5,641 bases of DNA from Acinetobacter sp. UBA6641. GTDB taxonomy: Bacteria > Pseudomonadota > Gammaproteobacteria > Pseudomonadales > Moraxellaceae. Shown one piece after another: positions 4,068 to 5,641 of this stretch (positions within the stretch are counted from its first letter, which is position 1; the number at the start of each line of letters is the position of its first letter). The DNA lies in the NCBI GenBank assembly GCA_002455755.1, contig DKLL01000207.1, positions 4,080-9,720 on the forward strand. The letters are read 5' to 3'. A program made the position numbers and the translations under genes. A model generated the notes under the pieces. The model saw only the letters and a list, made by a program, of their open reading frames with translations, ran no database searches and was not told the DNA's origin.

Positions 4068-5641
4068 TTAAGAACGGTTACGTTTACGTTCGTTTTCGGT
4101 CAAATAACGCTTACGAATACGGATTGACTTAGGTGTTACTTCAACTAGTTCATCATCTTCAATGAATTCAAGTGCTTGTTCAAGCGTATATTCAATTGCT
4201 GGAACAAGAGTTAACGCATCATCAGTACCAGAAGCACGTACGTTGGTTAACTGTTTTGCTTTAGTCGGGTTAACAACCATATCGTCTGAACGAGAGTTAA
4301 TACCTACGATCATACCTTCGTAAACTTCTAACTGAGGTTTAGCGAATAGACGACCACGGTCTTGCAGCGTAAACAATGCATAGCCCAAGCAAGTACCTTG
4401 AACCATAGAAATCAACACACCGTTTTGACGTTTTGCAACAGTACCTTGTTTCATTGGACCGTAGTGCGAGAAGCTTGAGGTCATGATCCCTGTACCAGAA
4501 GTCATGGTCAGGAACTCAGAACGGAAGCCAATCAAGCCACGTGAAGGAACAGTCGCTTCAATACGGATACGGCCTTTACCGTCAACTTCCATATTGGTCA
4601 TTTCGCCTTTACGGTGACCCATTTGTTCCATCACAGCGCCTTGGTGCTGTTCTTCAACGTCAAAGGTTACATTTTCGTACGGCTCTTGCATTTGGCCGTC
4701 GATTTCTTTCAAGATCACCTGCGGACGAGATACACCCATCTCGAAACCTTCACGGCGCATGTTTTCGATCAATACAGAAAGATGAAGCTCACCACGACCA
4801 GACACTTTGAAACGGTCTGGAGAATCAGTATCTTCAACACGAAGTGCTACGTTGTGGATCAATTCGCGGTCTAGACGTTCACGGATGTTACGTGAAGTCA
4901 CGAATTTACCTTCTTTACCAGCAAACGGTGAGTTGTTGACCTGGAACGTCATCGATACTGTAGGTTCATCTACAGAAAGCGGTGGTAATGCTTCAACATT
5001 TTTCGGATCACAAATGGTGTCGGAAATATGCAGCTCATCAATACCGGTTACACAAACGATATCACCAGCATTCGCTTCTTCAACGTCAACACGCTCAAGA
5101 CCATGGTAACCCATGATTTTCAGGATACGACCGTTACGGGTCTTGCCTTCTTTGTCGATTACAGTTACAGGTGTGTTTAATTTTACTGAACCGCGCTGGA
5201 TACGACCAACACCGATTACACCTACGAAACTGTTATAGTCCAAAGACGAAATTTGCATCTGGAATGGACCATCAACGTCAACTGCTGGTGGTTCAACGAT
5301 GTCTACAATCGTTTGGAACAACGGAGTCATGTCTTCAGCTAATTCTTCTGGAGACGGACCCGCCACACCACGAAGACCAGACGCATAAACTACCGGGAAG
5401 TCTAACTGTTCGTCAGTACCGCCCAGGTTATCGAACAAATCGAATACCTGGTCAATCACCCAGTCAGGACGCGCACTTGGTTTGTCGACTTTGTTGATAA
5501 TTACGATTGGCTTCAAACCACGTGCGAACGCTTTTTGCGTTACGAAACGGGTTTGTGGCATTGGACCTTCTTGAGAATCGACAAGAAGAAGTACGCAGTC
5601 AACCATCGACATTACACGTTCAACTTCACCACCGAAGTCGG
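4068..5641 (-). CDS. typA: Ribosome-associated GTPase TypA/BipA (N-terminus beyond window)
   Basis: TypA/BipA is a translational GTPase of the EF-G/LepA group that binds the 70S ribosome and helps 50S assembly and growth under stress such as cold. About 523 codons are present. The upstream edge opens in DFGGEVERVMSMVD, just after the switch II DTPGH motif, so roughly the first 80-90 residues with the P-loop lie outside. Visible parts in order are the G4 motif NKVD (codons at 5495-5484), G5-like YASGLRG, the domain II barrel (GPFQMQISSLDYNSFVGVIG), the GKEGKFVTSRNIRERLD segment, and the EF-G-like domains (SGRGELHLSVLIENMRREGF; EPYENVTFDVEEQHQGAVM). The BipA-specific C-terminal domain follows (PSRGLIGFRSEFLTMTSGTG; RASGTDDALTLVP). 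It ends ELVEVTPKSIRIRKRYLTE plus a short basic tail. It aligns with E. coli BipA from memory throughout, with no frame break. A strong terminator follows the stop. Confidence 0.97.
   Translation of the reverse strand, partial: DFGGEVERVMSMVDCVLLLVDSQEGPMPQTRFVTQKAFARGLKPIVIINKVDKPSARPDWVIDQVFDLFDNLGGTDEQLDFPVVYASGLRGVAGPSPEELAEDMTPLFQTIVDIVEPPAVDVDGPFQMQISSLDYNSFVGVIGVGRIQRGSVKLNTPVTVIDKEGKTRNGRILKIMGYHGLERVDVEEANAGDIVCVTGIDELHISDTICDPKNVEALPPLSVDEPTVSMTFQVNNSPFAGKEGKFVTSRNIRERLDRELIHNVALRVEDTDSPDRFKVSGRGELHLSVLIENMRREGFEMGVSRPQVILKEIDGQMQEPYENVTFDVEEQHQGAVMEQMGHRKGEMTNMEVDGKGRIRIEATVPSRGLIGFRSEFLTMTSGTGIMTSSFSHYGPMKQGTVAKRQNGVLISMVQGTCLGYALFTLQDRGRLFAKPQLEVYEGMIVGINSRSDDMVVNPTKAKQLTNVRASGTDDALTLVPAIEYTLEQALEFIEDDELVEVTPKSIRIRKRYLTENERKRNRS

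Noticed and set aside
4541..5497. Several plus-strand open frames opposite typA (4541-4810, 4614-4874, 4807-5109, 5171-5497)
   Set aside because: They overlap each other and run antisense to a highly conserved GTPase; compositions look like reverse translations of typA codons.

Overview
The window looks like chromosomal DNA of a gammaproteobacterium, most likely Acinetobacter or a close Moraxellaceae relative. I infer this from the protein sequences, the moderate-to-low G+C content with very AT-rich spacers, and the gene order mutM-ppiC facing mscL and typA. The assignment rests on recognition; no search was run.

Layout. Minus strand, 1-1696: a two-gene unit reading leftward. It has a carbohydrate-selective porin of the OprB family, broken by two single-base frameshifts, followed after 20 bp by the first 140 codons of a TonB-dependent receptor. 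The receptor's plug closely resembles PqqU/YncD, the E. coli receptor for the cofactor PQQ. Positions 1697-2097 are an AT-rich divergent spacer with candidate promoters in both directions and two inverted repeats. Plus strand, 2098-3230: mutM (Fpg DNA glycosylase) and ppiC (parvulin prolyl isomerase), overlapping by four bases (ATGA). Positions 3231-3419 hold two facing copies of a palindromic repeat and then a bidirectional terminator between convergent units. Minus strand: mscL (3420-3857), a short spacer with a terminator, and the C-terminal five-sixths or so of typA/bipA (4068 to the window edge).

How the genes relate. The porin and receptor make sense together as outer-membrane support for PQQ-dependent sugar oxidation: the porin admits sugar and the receptor would admit the PQQ that periplasmic glucose dehydrogenase needs. 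No dehydrogenase lies in the window, so this is inference. mutM and ppiC are probably co-transcribed and translationally coupled, without an obvious shared pathway. mscL and typA are independent stress-related housekeeping genes.

I see no defence system, mobile element with a transposase, CRISPR array, tRNA or rRNA. The points most worth a second look are the doubly frameshifted porin, the porin/PQQ-receptor pairing, and the facing repeats with different central stems.
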